From assembly GCA_001683735.1 (NCBI GenBank), contig LUGG01000007.1:1798001-1862000 (forward strand): a stretch of DNA of 64,000 bases, read 5' to 3'. The notes under the pieces are model-generated. The model was not told the DNA's origin. It saw only the letters and a program-made list of their open reading frames with translations, and did no database searches. This DNA is from Grifola frondosa. Lineage: Eukaryota; Basidiomycota; Agaricomycetes; Polyporales; Grifolaceae. Positions 49,001-60,787 of this stretch are shown here, piece after piece. Position 1 is the first letter of the stretch; every line of letters starts with the position of its first letter. The position numbers and the translations under genes are program-made.

Positions 49001-51148
49001 GGAAGACGTGTATAGTGGGGCAGAGCTAGTCTGCTTTCTGACGCGGGGGGCTTAACGGTAGGTCACCACATTTAGGCGGAGCGTAAATATTATGATGAGA
49101 ATATCGGCGGAGATACAATATAGCCATCGCGCCACCGACGCACGACACCGCGCAGCGCGTTCTACTTCAATTCTGCACAGGTTCTATATCGTCTCATCGT
49201 ATAAAATTGATGCAGAAGTGTAGCCCAAACAGCGTGCCTCTAATTGAGTGTGCTTTAATTCTACCTTTGCCTTGGATAAGTTGCGGAGGACATTGCCAGT
49301 GTTCCTCGAGAGTGAATGAGTGTTCCTGAAGTCCCAGATTGCAAAATACATCAGAAAAATGAGCGCATTCAATGAAAAAATTCTTTAAACATTGGTAAAA
49401 TGACTTTATCTGTGCTATGAGCACACAATGCCTCTCGAGACGCGTCCGAGACGCGTCGCAGACGTGATTTCGCGCCACATTTCAGCTGCACGTGATATGC
49501 CGACTCTCGGCGATCGACCAACCGATAAGGACCCCCTTATAGAAAGCAGACGTCAGTTACGGATATCCGAGCCTGCGAGGTTGAAGCAGAGTAACTACAA
49601 CCTGCTTCAGGAGACTAGGCAGAGCTAAATCGACGACGCTCTGCGATAGCTCATTCAGTTAAAACGGTGCGCTCGATATGGTCGTTTCATTTTCGGAGAG
49701 CGGGTAAGGGCCGCCGTGGGAGTGAGTAGTGATATCTCTGGTAATGGTATCAGATCCTCCGGTAAGGCACCTGGTTGCGGTTCCTGCGAGTAGGCTCAGC
49801 GATCACACTGTCCTGTCAGGTTTCAATAATGACACTTCGTTTGCCACACGCACCGGAGCTTCTTCTCTTCAAATTTTTCACAGGTGCGCTTGAATGTACT
49901 ACCACGTCACATCACTTGACACGGTAAGTCGTTGTCCAAGCTCAAGCTCCGGTTATGTTAACCTACATTGCAGAGACCGGTCATGATGGATGCATACCAC
50001 ACTCCACTACAAATATTTATCCATGTCGGGTGTTAATGGTCCGCAGTTTCACCAAGTTTGACCATATAAATTGGCGCCTCGATAAGGTATCGATGGACGA
50101 TGTCTCCGTGGCATCCGCGCACATCCGCCACATTTCTCAGGATGCTCTAGGGGTTATCTTAAGCTCTTCGGACATTACCAACGGGACGTCCCGCGCTCTC
50201 ACAAGAACGAGATTAAGTATATGACGACTCGCACGGCAGCATGCCAGGCTGTCGATCTAATATTGAAATCAGATTAATAAGTGAGCTCTTTGAAAATCTC
50301 AAGGCTGTGTACACAAGCAAGTGCTGTTTCAGGTCTAGTTGCACTACTTAAATTTCGGAAGACCTAGACATGTATGTTGCAAGCTCTGATCTGGATGGTG
50401 TTTTCGAATCGCTGATGCGGAATACAGACTTGTTTTGAGGTCGCTGAGGAGATTATGATCCGCATCCGAACCCGAAGCTCTCATGAATATCGAGGATTTC
50501 TCCTCAGGCAACGTTGTGAGCACGCTCTTCTAAAAATCAGCGAAGCGGATGGCTGAAATGGCGCACCGATGAGGTAGGTAGTATCACCACTCAGTATGGG
50601 ACGAGCGTATTCTAACAACAAATACTTAGTTCAGTACGAGATATCTTTGTAACTCATCCGAACGTACTACTGATGGATTTGTACGAATAACAGGGGCTTT
50701 ATGGACGATGGCCATTTGGGTTTCTGCCGCTCAGTTGCTCAGCATCAGACATTGCTCTGCGACATTTTCTTAATCGCAGACCTCATCGATAGTTGCAACA
50801 TCAACAGCGCTTAGGCTAACTATTTCCAACGTGAGTAATTGTTTGAAGTTTCTCCCCGATGGCGTGACTTTTCAGTGATCCGACTTACCCAGGTTTGGAA
50901 ACGTCCATCGGTCGTACTGTCAATGAGGCTGACGGTGCGCTCTCCCCGACTCGGAGTTGTGCCACTGTCCGCATGACTGACATCTCTTGCCGTCTCTAGT
51001 AGGCTTGTTTTTTGTGCGGAGGCTGTCGAAGAACGGACTTTGCACTATTTGCCCTTGGCAAGTTTGTTTGACGGAAATATGTCCACTTATAGGATACGAC
51101 TCCATCAAGACACGTATCCCCAACTGAGCCCAGCAGTTTTGTAGAAAC
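49001..51148. other. 2.1 kb region without a recognised gene
   Basis: Several short frames, one of 89 codons at 49955-50224 on the plus strand, show no recognisable family. The last few dozen bases are the leader of the metalloprotease gene. Confidence 0.45.
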
Positions 51149-51903
51149 ATGTTATCCCACTCTGCCTTTCTCGCTTTCGTCGTCTGTGCTGTTGGGGCTT
51201 CTGCAGCCTTCGTCGGTTGCTCGCCGGCCCAGATAACTGCACTGGACGCTGCCATACCTGTTGCACAGACGTACGCCGCTGCTGCTCTGGAGTGTGTTCG
51301 ATCCTGTTGTAACATCGTCGGCCGAGTTCTGATGTTTTCGTTGCAGTCAAATCAATGCGGATCCCACTGGTAGTATGCCGGGATACGCTGCATGGTTCGG
51401 CGCTCCCAGCATCGCCCGCCGTAATCTGGTTCTCCAACACTTCGCCCTCGTGAACGGGAATAACTTCCAGAACTACATTTACGATTGCACTGGTGCAGGT
51501 GCAAGATGCACTCCCAATGTTGCGGCATATGTGGATGCTAACACGTTTGTATTTCCTCCTCCACTTCTCCATGCAAGGCTGAGCATGTAAATCGACCCAG
51601 TTTCGGCACTGTGAATCTATGCGCTCCGTATTGGACTTTACCTCCGGACAGCAGAGAGACGTTCCAATCTCAGGCCTCAACGATCGTTCATGAGGTGACG
51701 TAGTTTGTTCTAGTATCGACTGCTGTGGACACCACACCGCTGACTCCCCGATGCAGGCAACCCACTTCGCGGCCAACGGAGAAACGCGTGATTATAAGAG
51801 GACTGTGGGGGACTGTCAGATTCTGGCGCTCACCAGGCCTGACCAGGCTGTCATGAATGCGGCCAGCCATGAGTACTTCGCTGTGCAGAGTGCGCTGGTC
51901 TAA
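51149..51903 (+). CDS. Secreted M35 (deuterolysin/lysine-specific) metalloendopeptidase
   Basis: This is a zinc metalloprotease of the aspzincin family M35, acting outside the cell. Four exons (51149-51291, 51347-51544, 51601-51694, 51757-51903) encode 193 residues. A signal peptide covers about residues 1-19. CSPAQITALDAAIPVAQ is the start of the M35 catalytic domain, and WFG...ARRNLVLQHF, YDCTGAGARC and NLCAPYW are family hallmarks. The zinc motif HEATH lies at residues 144-148 and spans the last splice junction. NGETRDY supplies the third-ligand region with its Asp, and NAASHEYFA follows near the end. There is no propeptide between leader and catalytic domain, unlike classical deuterolysins. 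No frame damage was found. Confidence 0.86.
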
Positions 51904-53837
51904 GATCGCACACCGATGGTCTGTAGCAGAATTGTACATGATTCCGACGTGTCTGGTTGCGCGTCATCGGAGTTCTGGTCAGACGAAGCCCGATTTTCCT
52001 GCCATTGTAGTCAGTCAGAATCAGTCAGAAGTTATGTTGTGCTTACTGTTTATGCAATAGCGACTGTCTTTTCAATACTCGCTGTGCATTGCTGGGATAT
52101 GGTTGGACTGTGCAGTCGACAAGGACCTGTTCAGCTCATGGCGATAAGCTGAAGAATCAGAATTTTAGAGTCTTATATACCAGCGAGGGAGAATGTTGCT
52201 GGATATCATGTCCCTATTACTCATGCCTTCACATGAATCGCTGGGAGCGCGACCCGGCAAAATCTGTCTCGCTGCATCCAATGGGAAGCATGAAACGTAC
52301 TCGAAAATAAAAATTTGCTGAATCATTTAGTAGGTTATTTCACGACTTAGAAGAACGCCTCAAGATATAGATGTCGGACACTCTCTGGAGCACTCTCATC
52401 GCGGCATTGGTGAAGACAAGTCAACAATGATGAGTTGGTGCTTCATACATCCTAGTTGTGAAAGCTATTGAAATAGGAACCCGACAGATTGAAAGTCCGC
52501 TCAGCCACAACATCGTAATTCTTCAACCGTCGTCTTTATCTCCTTCACGCACAAAATTTACTGCTGAGTGCAGAAGATATCCTCACATTCAGAGCGGCCA
52601 TATGCGACTTCGGAATAGATTCCTTGGACAGCCTTGCACACCAGCTATTTATGACTCGGTGTTCAAGATTGAACGTTGAAGATTGGGTGCCTGTAATGGT
52701 TTCAATAGACGCCACAGCAGCGCTCACGCCGAATGCACCGCATGATCCTTGCGATAACATTCATGGCGAGTCCCTCATTGTGGGAATGTGGTCAAAACAT
52801 ACACGCCGTGACTAATATTTAGTGGCAGGAAGCATTACTTCGCGAACCTGCCGTGTCCCGCAATCTTGGCGGCTAGACATTATGCTTTTTTAAAATATTC
52901 GTTTTTGATGTTTGGAATGGTGCTGATGCAGCAGAGTAACGGGACCTACAGGTAATAAGCCAATGCACCGGCGTATGTAATCCGTTGGCTCTTCTTGTCC
53001 TGTCAGAGTTGACCTGAAACCTGTGCTAACTTCCGACCCAAAAAGGGCCAAATGTATTCTTTTCGCACAGGTTTCTACCAAGAAAGGCTTTTCTGATTAC
53101 TCACGTCCACTCGGGTGTCCGGTGGATAGATATTCAAACTGGATTTTTGCGCCTATGGATGAGTGCATTCCGCGGCGATGCTCTCGAGCATCCGCATACT
53201 ATGTGTCAAACAATGCATTCACAACAGTCGTTCAGTGGTTTCACTGTATGTTCCCCTAGCGACCTAGCGATGACTTCTTCATTCTTCACATTGTTTTCAG
53301 GATCATCAGCAAAACATTTCACGTCATGTTCGCGAGTAATGCTGTTCCCTAGCATCATGTCGTGCCTAAAATTATTTTCAATGAAGGTTTGCCCTATGCC
53401 CCGCGTGCACATGGACGCTCAGCTTCTTGCTACACAGCCTCAACGCGAATAGAGGACTGATCTAAATGCGAAGCACCTCATTGTCCTCATTTTCATTTGG
53501 TGGAGGCATCCGTATAACACCCTCCACCGCCGTCTGAAGATTGCTATCTCTCGCTGTTTATTAACGACATATGACGGTGGTGGCACGTCACTCGTTCCTC
53601 AGAAAGGTACTTCGGATCCCACCACATAGCACCCAGCCTTCGCAAACCTCCGGTTCATCGCCTGCCCATTGTTTTTCGTTTTGACCGCTTATCTTCGTGT
53701 TTCACCCTGATATGATACAGCTTCTGCGGGCAGTTTCTTTTCCATTCCAACCGTCAAGAATTTTGGTCATGTGTATGTCGTCTAGCGGGCAAGTATATAG
53801 GTCAGTATTTGTTCTGTTCTTCAGACTCGAACCAATT
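51904..53837. other. 1.9 kb region without a recognised gene
   Basis: Only short frames on both strands; no motif or RNA gene recognised. Confidence 0.45.
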
Positions 53838-55454
53838 ATGTCTTCACTTACAGATGCGACTGTCGCGAAGGTTCAGGCCAAGTGAGCAGTTTTATCTCTT
53901 ATTGACATGAAGGTCTGTACGATAATTCCTCTGAAGCTTGTTAACAGACTACTGTGTTCTTTCAGTCATCGGTCGGTATCTTCCAACATTATTCGTGATC
54001 TCAGGCTGTATATTCACAATATCACAGTACTTCTCTTTTACGAGTACGCGATCACATTTGATCAAGAGCTCAAGTTTGTCTGGAGACGCAAGTTCACTGG
54101 GGCGACCGTTTTCTTCCTCATGAGCAGATATCTTCTGCTGTTGTACAGTATCCTCACTCTACCAAGTCTAGTTCCGCTTACGGACGAGGTAATACTGCAA
54201 CACATTCACTGATTTTTTGTTTTATCATGAACCACTCCTTTAGGGTTGCATGGTGCTATGTTGGTGGATGACACTGCTGCTAATATTTCCCTCTCTTCTG
54301 TGGGCAGGTTAGACAGGCTTGAGTTCCCATACTAGATGCATGCTAATCATAAATCAAAAAGCATTCTCATGTCTCCGGCTTACATTCTGTCTGGCCGTAG
54401 CTGGAAAATCGCAACGTTGATGTTCGGGCTGCTATCAGCTCAGTTCGGCATCAATATGGTATGCGCTTTCATCACCATAAAACTCTGTTGTATAACTACA
54501 ACCATCGCTCGCAGTACATAGCAATTCATTCGGTGCCACAAAACGATTCTCCCCCGTTTAACTGCGAAACAACTATGACGATTCCGACAAATCTTGTCAA
54601 TATGTCAGTAAATCGAAGTTCATGAGAGGCATATTCTTCGATGTGCTTACGTTCATTTACAGATGTGCGCACTTCCAGAGTCTATTAAATCTTATTCGCT
54701 CATAAGAAGTTTCTAGTGAATCTCATATCTCGCCCTATAGCTCGTCTACCCGTCTTGGCTGCAGATGCACTTGTGCTTGCAGTAGCCATGTTGGGGGCCC
54801 TTCGGTCGAGACGTGTTGCGGTCAAATCGAATATCAACACACGGCTAAGCACTTATGTTCTGCGTCATGGTGCGAGATCCTTTTCTGAGCTCAGGTGTGC
54901 ATTTAGCTTATCGTTGCGGCAGGTTCACTGTACTTCCTGTTAGTACCTACTACCATGGACTAGAACATGGCTCTGAATCACTATGTCAAGCATTTTATTG
55001 ACGTTGAACATCCTGTATATTGTCCAAAGCGTCACTGCCCTGCAGCTCAATGTAAGTGACCTAACTTGACAGTCAGGCTCATTTTGCAATATTAAATCCC
55101 CCCTTCAGGTCCTGGGTACCTTCGTTTCCGAATTTCTGGATCCGTTAGTGTTTATACCTATGAATATCAGATTTCTTCACAGATTTTTCGCACAGTATCA
55201 CCTCCATTATTGTCTGTCGCTTCATCCTTAATCTCCGCGAAGTCGATTCGGCCGGACGTGATGGCGTAAGCATACCGTATAGCTCGTTTGTTGCCGGCTC
55301 GCAGGGGCATCCGGGACAATGCACGCTTCGATTCGCGAGTTTCGTGGAACCTCTCGGAGCACCTCTCGTTCATGGTTTTCCGCTCTCCAATGAAGGACAT
55401 GACATAAATGGTGTTAACGCCAATGACGAGATCGAAGATATTAGGTCAGATTGA
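53838..55454 (+). CDS. DUF6533 seven-helix membrane protein (copy 2)
   Basis: The ATG at 53838 starts MSSLTDATVAKVQA. An exon beginning near 54026 carries the DUF6533 signature YEYAITFDQELKFVW with TGATVFFLMSRYLLLLYSIL. Later pieces are SGRSWKIATLMFGLL (about 54390), ARLPVLAADALVLAV (about 54735), NILYIVQSVTALQLN (55003-55048), and SITSIIVCRFILNLREVDSAGRD (about 55195-55263). The hydrophilic tail ends NDEIEDIRSD at 55454. Short introns separate most parts, but the exact exon chain between 54190 and 54990 is uncertain and may contain frame errors. It is a paralogue of the gene at 33.5 kb. Its function is unknown. Confidence 0.62.
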
Positions 55455-55958
55455 AAATGCGTTGAACAGGGTCTGCTTGGGTCCGCACTTATTTTCAAAA
55501 TCTTGTCATATTCTGCTGTACGACAGTGACTGCGCAGCAATTTGTACTGGTTTGGAGGGTCCCGAATCTGTTGAGTGTCTCATTAGATGGATATATTGTT
55601 ATAGAGCATCGAAACTGCCGAGCAGGGTGGTTTGATAGCCTGGAGTGTGTTCACTCTTGAACGTAGAAATTCCCATGGCAGGTCTCATTTTGAGAGAGAA
55701 AATCACCGATTTAAGCACAACATAATGGGTTTGAGAGATGCATGACTGATACAATAAACGAAGCGATACAAAGCAGTGGGAAAATGACATAAATGATATA
55801 AATAATTTATGTCCAATATAGATTGGCGATAAATAGACGAATGGCCGCTGTGAGTAGATATGGTCAGCATATGCCCCAGTTCTGAACATATCGCAACAGC
55901 TAAACTCACAATTCTTGGGAAGGCCACGAGTAAGGTAATGTGCAGGTGTACCACGCGA
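55455..55958. other. Spacer between convergent genes
   Basis: An AT-rich interval between the plus-strand DUF6533 gene and the minus-strand PPPY protein gene. No gene was seen; it should hold both transcription ends. Confidence 0.5.
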
Positions 55959-56620
55959 TCACGCGAACACGATCGCGAGGACGATTACGAGGATCACCAG
56001 TACCAGAACTGACAAAGAGACGAGGCTGCGCTTCGCCCACTTCATCTCGGTCCGTCTCATAGAAGCGATCAGCTCCTGCCTCTCCACCTCCGACTTCGAA
56101 GGCTCCCAGTCTGCAGGCGCAGCAAGGGGAGTGAGTAGGATCAGAGATCCGAGAATCCAGAATGGAGGGAACACTAATCGGCACATGAATATGAGCATCG
56201 TATGGTATAGGCAAAGAGTGAACACCTACAGAAGCCAAGCTTGAAAAGGTACATGGCCAACGTGGGCTGCGCTGAGACTGGAGTATACTCCGGCGGTTCC
56301 GATGTGCAGACGTAAGGTGGGGGATCATCGTGACGGCTATCCCGAGTACCTGCGACAACTTCCGCAGGGCAAAATGCGTTGGTAGTAACGCCAAAGAAGT
56401 CATCAACCGGATCCGTGCCGTCACGGAGAGAGAGCGATGTGCGAGGAGAACAAATAAACGAAGTGGGCGGTTGAACAGGGAAGTTGATGACTGGTGAGCT
56501 TTGCGGATATACGCCTACTTGAGCCTCGATGTCCCGCTCTGCAGGCATGGGTCGATCTCCAACCCGAAGGACAGAGTGAAGTCTCGAGAACGCTGATGTG
56601 GCTGCTGGATGGGAAGACAT
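55959..56620 (-). CDS. Small two-helix membrane protein with PPPY motif
   Basis: The chosen start at 56620 (MSSHPAATSAF) precedes a Pro-rich cytosolic part. It contains DDPPPYVC, a PPxY motif of the kind bound by WW domains of Nedd4/Rsp5 ubiquitin ligases, and PPEYTP. After an intron at about 56230-56176 the protein has a hydrophobic segment (FPPFWILGSLILLTPL), the charged segment ADWEPSKSEVERQELIASMR, and a second long hydrophobic helix (SVLVLVILVIVLAIVFA) at the C terminus. This architecture recurs in many mushroom genomes as an uncharacterised membrane protein. No damage was seen. A TATA-like element lies about 100 nt upstream. Confidence 0.75.
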
Positions 56621-56717
56621 CGGGACTCTGGAGAACGTAGATATGACTCGAGGTAGAATACAAGACGCTGAGGCGGGATCCAGAGGTTGTTGGATCCATT
56701 GGCAGAATCCAAGCGTG

Positions 56718-56727
56718 CTATATAAAT
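56718..56727 (-). promoter_or_regulatory. TATA element of the PPPY protein gene
   Basis: ATTTATATAG on the minus strand, about 98-107 nt upstream of the ATG at 56620. Confidence 0.45.
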
Positions 56728-57385
56728 TTCGAGGTGGTTGCTGTCAGTGGAAGAAGACGACGCAGACAATCTTCGAGATTGCTTGCCAAATTGCTATCAG
56801 CGCCTACTCGAACAAATAATAGCAAATGCGGACCCACAATCAAGAGACCACGTGCCATGTCGTTCCTTTTTGGGATCTGTCGTGAGTCGACTGGTTGACT
56901 TCCTGTGGTCTCCTTTGTCATATTCAGGGCGAAGTTTTTATAATGTAATGTGTAAATTCAGTGCATCTCAATCAAAGTATCATTCTGATTCTAGCCTTTG
57001 CCTCAAGTCTGGCGTATCGGTGCGCAAGCAAATAACTTGGTACCATGTATCCCTGAACCTCTACACGTTACGAGCACAAATGGCTCCCGTACTCCCTCAC
57101 TTATGACCGTATCCCTCCGTATCGTCACCTAGTACAGCAGAGGTGTTCGATTCAGTGATCTGCAGGTAGCCCGGCTTCAAATTGCGATGCATAACAGAGA
57201 GCAATTCCGCTAAGTTCCCTATTCACGCAACCCGCGAATGCTAATACATGTGTCCAGGATCGTGTGGCTTCCGGTAGTGACTCATGGCCACTTAATTTAC
57301 GATCGGTGGCCAATTTGACAATAGCGCAACAAAGCAACGCGCGTCGTTCGACCGTGGCGCAATGGAAACAATGCATGGGGATGGG
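56728..57385. other. Intergenic, no gene seen
   Basis: This interval lies between the divergent PPPY gene and the small acidic protein gene. Frames are short and unrecognised. Confidence 0.5.
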
Positions 57386-57394
57386 TATATAAAG
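57386..57394 (+). promoter_or_regulatory. TATA box of the small acidic protein gene
   Basis: TATATAAAG, followed about 30 nt later by pyrimidine-rich sequence (cttcttacacttcaactcac) typical of fungal transcription starts. The first ATG downstream is at 57651. Confidence 0.5.
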
Positions 57395-57650
57395 TGGGTG
57401 GTCTCTGCAGCGCTTCTTACACTTCAACTCACACTCTGCAGCTTTGCTCACGTTCTCCATATCCTCTAAAACCCACCCTCTCGCACGTTCTCGTCATCGC
57501 TGTGACCTCGTGGAGCTTCATACAGTGCTCTCGAGATTTGTCTTGCAATTGACGAATCCACTGCGGATTCCCATCGCTTTACCCAGTGAGCGCTGTTCCC
57601 TCCAAGTTCCGACCAAAACTTACCCCATTCCTTAGAACGAACTCGTCCGC

Positions 57651-57876
57651 GATGTATTCATCTAGAACATGCTCGTCAGATGACGACGACGACGACGAAG
57701 ACAGCGCTGAACTATATTTTCCACCAATCCCATCTCCTCTCATCTTGACCGGAGAGAGAACCAAACGATCTACCTGGAACGGCCCTTGGCCATTCGGAGG
57801 TCTCCGCTCGGTATCGTGCAACAAAATGATTGAGCCTCGAGGCTCAGTGGCGCAGATGAGACGTGAGGATGGGTAG
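57651..57876 (+). CDS. Small acidic hypothetical protein with poly-Asp run
   Basis: The first ATG after the TATA box opens a frame of about 74 codons. MYSSRTCSSDDDDDDEDSAEL is followed by YFPPIPSP, LTGERTKRSTWNGPWPFGG and the end QMRREDG. The acidic run comes from a gac repeat (57680-57700). The opposite strand is also open (encoding a Ser run), so the call rests on the TATA box and the first-ATG rule. No family is recognised and no function can be given. Confidence 0.4.
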
Positions 57877-58439
57877 ATTTCAAACTCGTGGCCTCGAACT
57901 CCGCATGCAGCCCATCTCATCTCCCCTTCCCTCCTGCAAAAGCACAAAACCGTCGGATACAAGCGTATCCTTCTGCTCCTTATCGGAAGTGCCGCGTACC
58001 GCATAGTCCCCACAAGCGACGCGCCTATTGCCAAACACAACCGCACCATCCATGCGCACCATTTCTCACTCTCTCCGCACGAAAGCCGTTGCCGAAACGA
58101 CTCAGTGAGAAGTGCGGACATTATCCCGGACACTCCTGTAAATTGCACTCTGGTGGAATTAGTTTCAGCTCGTGTCGAGCTGATTTATATAATGTGAGGA
58201 CCGACTGAGATGCAAGTCTCGTGGGTGGCACTCGTACTTTAGGTTCTTTCATGTCGAGAAGAGCGGCATCGGGGTAGTCCCGTACACCATGTAGAATTTT
58301 TATATTGTAAATACACCCTTCTTAAACTTGGGGACTATCTAGAGGAAAGAATCATGCGCGTTCGTGGCAGGATGGTCGCGTGTGGCAGAAAACGCGTGAA
58401 GGTCCACGATGAATCATTTTGTCACTTACTTGCAAGAAG
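57877..58439. other. Intergenic, possible extra exons of the acidic gene
   Basis: A plus-strand frame containing YKRILLLLIGSAAYRI (about 57957-58010) is protein-like but cannot be linked with certainty to the upstream gene. No other feature was seen. Confidence 0.35.
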
Positions 58440-58696
58440 TCACAGCCTGAGCAACCTCAGTCTAACTCCAGCATTTCTTCAATTATCTGCGATATCAATG
58501 TCGTTCGTTAGTTTGATTTGACTGATGAGTAGCTTTGCTCTAAATAAATGTGCCGGTTGTTTCAACGAAGCTCTCACAGGCCATGCGATGAATGTGACTG
58601 ACGCAAGAGGATTTATCTGGTCACATAGCCATACGATGTTCGTATGTAGCGGTGCTCAATATAACGGACTAATCCATACTGCTCCAACATGCTGTC

Positions 58697-59090
58697 TCAT
58701 ATACATCTCCCTTGCACACACATCAGACTGCATTTCCAAGCACAATATTCAAGAGCCCCAACCACTCCCTTCGAAGTTCGGGTTACTGCCAGAAGGTCTG
58801 TGAGGATATGCATGGCATCAGCGCTCCCGTGGCCGATGCATGGTTGCCGAAATGTCTCGAAGAGAGTACTTACCACAGGCCGAATGGCAAGCCCGTGGGC
58901 ACGCTGCCGGTCAGAGTTGTGAGGATGCTGCCGAGCTCACTGGTCCAAAGGCTTGTGGGCAAATCGGTCGGAAGGCCGGTGGGAATGGTCGGCAAGCTCG
59001 TAGGCCAGTCGATCTGCGGGGAGGGCGAGGGGGAGCGCCGGCTCCGAGAATAGTGGCGAGGAGGATGCTGGCGACGGCGATGAAGCGCAT
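58697..59090 (-). CDS. Small secreted LP-repeat protein (family member 2), one frameshift
   Basis: The ATG at 59090 starts the leader MRFIAVASILLATILGAGA, nearly identical to member 3. After a one-base frame change near 59040 (probably a missing base in a C-rich run) the sequence reads WPTSLPTIPTGLPTDLPTSL. It then reads SELGSILTTLTGSVPTGLPFGLW, up to an intron at about 58875-58828. The second exon encodes ADAMHILTDLLAVTRTSKG and ends near 58697. It has fewer LP repeats than member 3. It is predicted to be secreted; function unknown. Confidence 0.5.
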
Positions 59091-59336
59091 GACTGTCGTT
59101 GATGAACGTCTGTGGACGAACGAAGCATCCAGCAATCGCTTCCTGTCGAGGAGTTGAGCTAAATTTACTTCAGGTGCACTGGCAGAGCGAGGGAGATGCT
59201 AATGCAGAGAAATTGCTGAGGAACGGCACCACGCAAACAGGCTTATATGCTCGTCTACCGATTACTGTCAAAATCGGCGGACCTTGAGGTCTCGTTATCG
59301 TTCTCTTCCATTCTTGTATTTTCCTACTCCAGATCT

Positions 59337-59378
59337 AACGTTGACAATTCCAGGAGGCCAATCATATGGTCGAGAGAA
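59337..59378 (-). promoter_or_regulatory. Conserved upstream box of the LP-repeat genes (member 2)
   Basis: aacgttgacaattccagg followed by aggccaatcatatggtcgag, about 247 nt upstream of the ATG. It contains a CCAAT pentamer in the plus reading and is shared with the other two family members. Confidence 0.55.
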
Positions 59379-60305
59379 CTGTCGACAATCAAGGTCATCA
59401 TCCGAACTAAATTATGCGCCTGTCGCCCGTTCAATTGGTAAGTTAGTGTCCTCTCGCGTAGAAGTTTTGGACCTTATTCGAAAGGGAGGCGTAAGGATTG
59501 CCAAAATACTGACAGCTTTCGGATCAAATACCGAAAATGGGTATTGCAATCGGTTCGATGAGCGTTCTGGCAGCAATTCGACTTCGATTTCCTTCTCAAA
59601 AAAATCGATTGGAGGTTCCGATGTCCCAATCCTATTTTCTGGTTCCATATTTGCACGTAGAGTTTCGCTTCGCAGCTCAGCCTCGTTGAATCTTTGTCAA
59701 GACGACTATTCGACTTACCAGATTGGATGTCTCTCTCCCAGTGAACTTCATGCAAAGTCAAGCTCAAGCTCAGACTCTTTCGCGACGAACTGTATGTCGT
59801 CGTTATGGATGAACACATGTCGGACTCCAAAGAATCCTCATTTCACCGAGTTGATGAGTCCTACGATCATTGTTATGTTGATGTGGATGCTCTATTCCCA
59901 CTGACGTTACCATTTAGTCTTGTGAAATTGCTGCGTACACTTTGCAAGAATGAATAACACTTCACATGAAATGCCTCATGTACCGCTTTTTTTATCCGAC
60001 TTGGTGAGGTATCTAGGTGTCGCTGCTCCGAAGCGTATCTCAACCCCAGCAATTCTCAGTGAATTCCAATTGTGATACTTATGTGCGCTATCAACGTCAT
60101 TCATTGATTTGATTTGATTGGTGAGTAGCTTTGCTCTCAAAAAAGGTGCCGGTTATTTCAATGAAGCTCTCACAGGCCATGCGACAAATGCAACTGATGC
60201 AGGAGAATTCACCAGATGATGCAGTCATACGATTGTTCGTTTGTAGCGGTGCTCAATACAACAGACTAATCTCATACTTCTCCAACACCATATCTCATAG
60301 ACATC

Positions 60306-60787
60306 TTACTCGTACGCAAATCGAACTGCGTTTTCGTGCACAACATCCAAGAGCCCCAACGACTGGCTTCGGGTGACCGCGAAAAGATCTGCGAGGATTA
60401 ACATGGCATCAGCGCTCCTGGGATTGATGCACGATCGCCCAAACGTCTCGAAGAGAGCACTTACCACAGGCCCAATGGCAAGCCTGTAGGCAAGCTGATG
60501 GGCAGGCTAATGGGCAGACTGGTTGGGAGGCTGATGGGAAGGCTAGTAGGAAGAGTGATGGGGAGACTGGTAGGGAGAGTGATGGGCAAGCTGATCGGAA
60601 GACTGGTAGGGAGAGTGATGGGCAAGCTGATCGGAAGACTGGTTGGGAGAGTGATGGGCAAGCTGATCGGCAGACTGGTAGGCAAACTGATTGGCAGACT
60701 TGTGGGCAAGCTGATCTGCGGAGCGGGCGCGGCGCCGGCTCCGAGAATACTGGCGACGAGGACACTGGCGACAGCGATGAAGCGCAT
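60306..60787 (-). CDS. Small secreted LP-repeat protein (family member 3)
   Basis: The ATG at 60787 starts the signal peptide MRFIAVASVLVASILGAGA. It is followed by about twenty Leu-Pro dipeptides in tetrapeptide units (SLPI, SLPT, TLPT), ending TGLPLGLW. An intron at about 60467-60420 follows, and a second exon encodes SADAMLILADLFAVTRSQSLGLL up to the stop at 60306. The regular LP spacing every four residues would favour an extended or polyproline-like rod. The frame is open throughout. No known domain was recognised; a wall or surface protein is one possibility. Confidence 0.65.
60474..60717. repeat. Coding minisatellite (12 nt and 36 nt periods)
   Basis: Imperfect 12 nt units (plus-strand words such as agactggtaggg, agagtgatgggc, aagctgatcgga) recur about twenty times. 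A 36 nt higher-order repeat is visible, for example at 60559, 60595 and 60631. It encodes the LP repeats on the minus strand. Confidence 0.85.

Larger units (their letters stand above)
58440..60020. repeat. Tandem duplication unit I (LP-repeat gene)
   Basis: This unit is colinear over its length with 60030-61670. Examples are gtgagtagctttgctct-like starts at about 58528 and 60120, gctgaggaacgg at about 59215 and 60909, and atgtggatgctctattc at about 59880 and 61528. The period is about 1.6 kb. Similarity is high but imperfect, so the duplication is not very recent. Confidence 0.8.

Noticed and set aside
57579..58148. Long minus-strand frame (189 codons) opposite the acidic protein
   Set aside because: Its Ser run is only the complement of the gac repeat, it has no recognisable motif, and the TATA element points the other way.
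60474..60717. Regular repeats resembling a repeat-spacer array
   Set aside because: Units are contiguous 12 nt coding repeats without unique spacers, in frame with a signal peptide.
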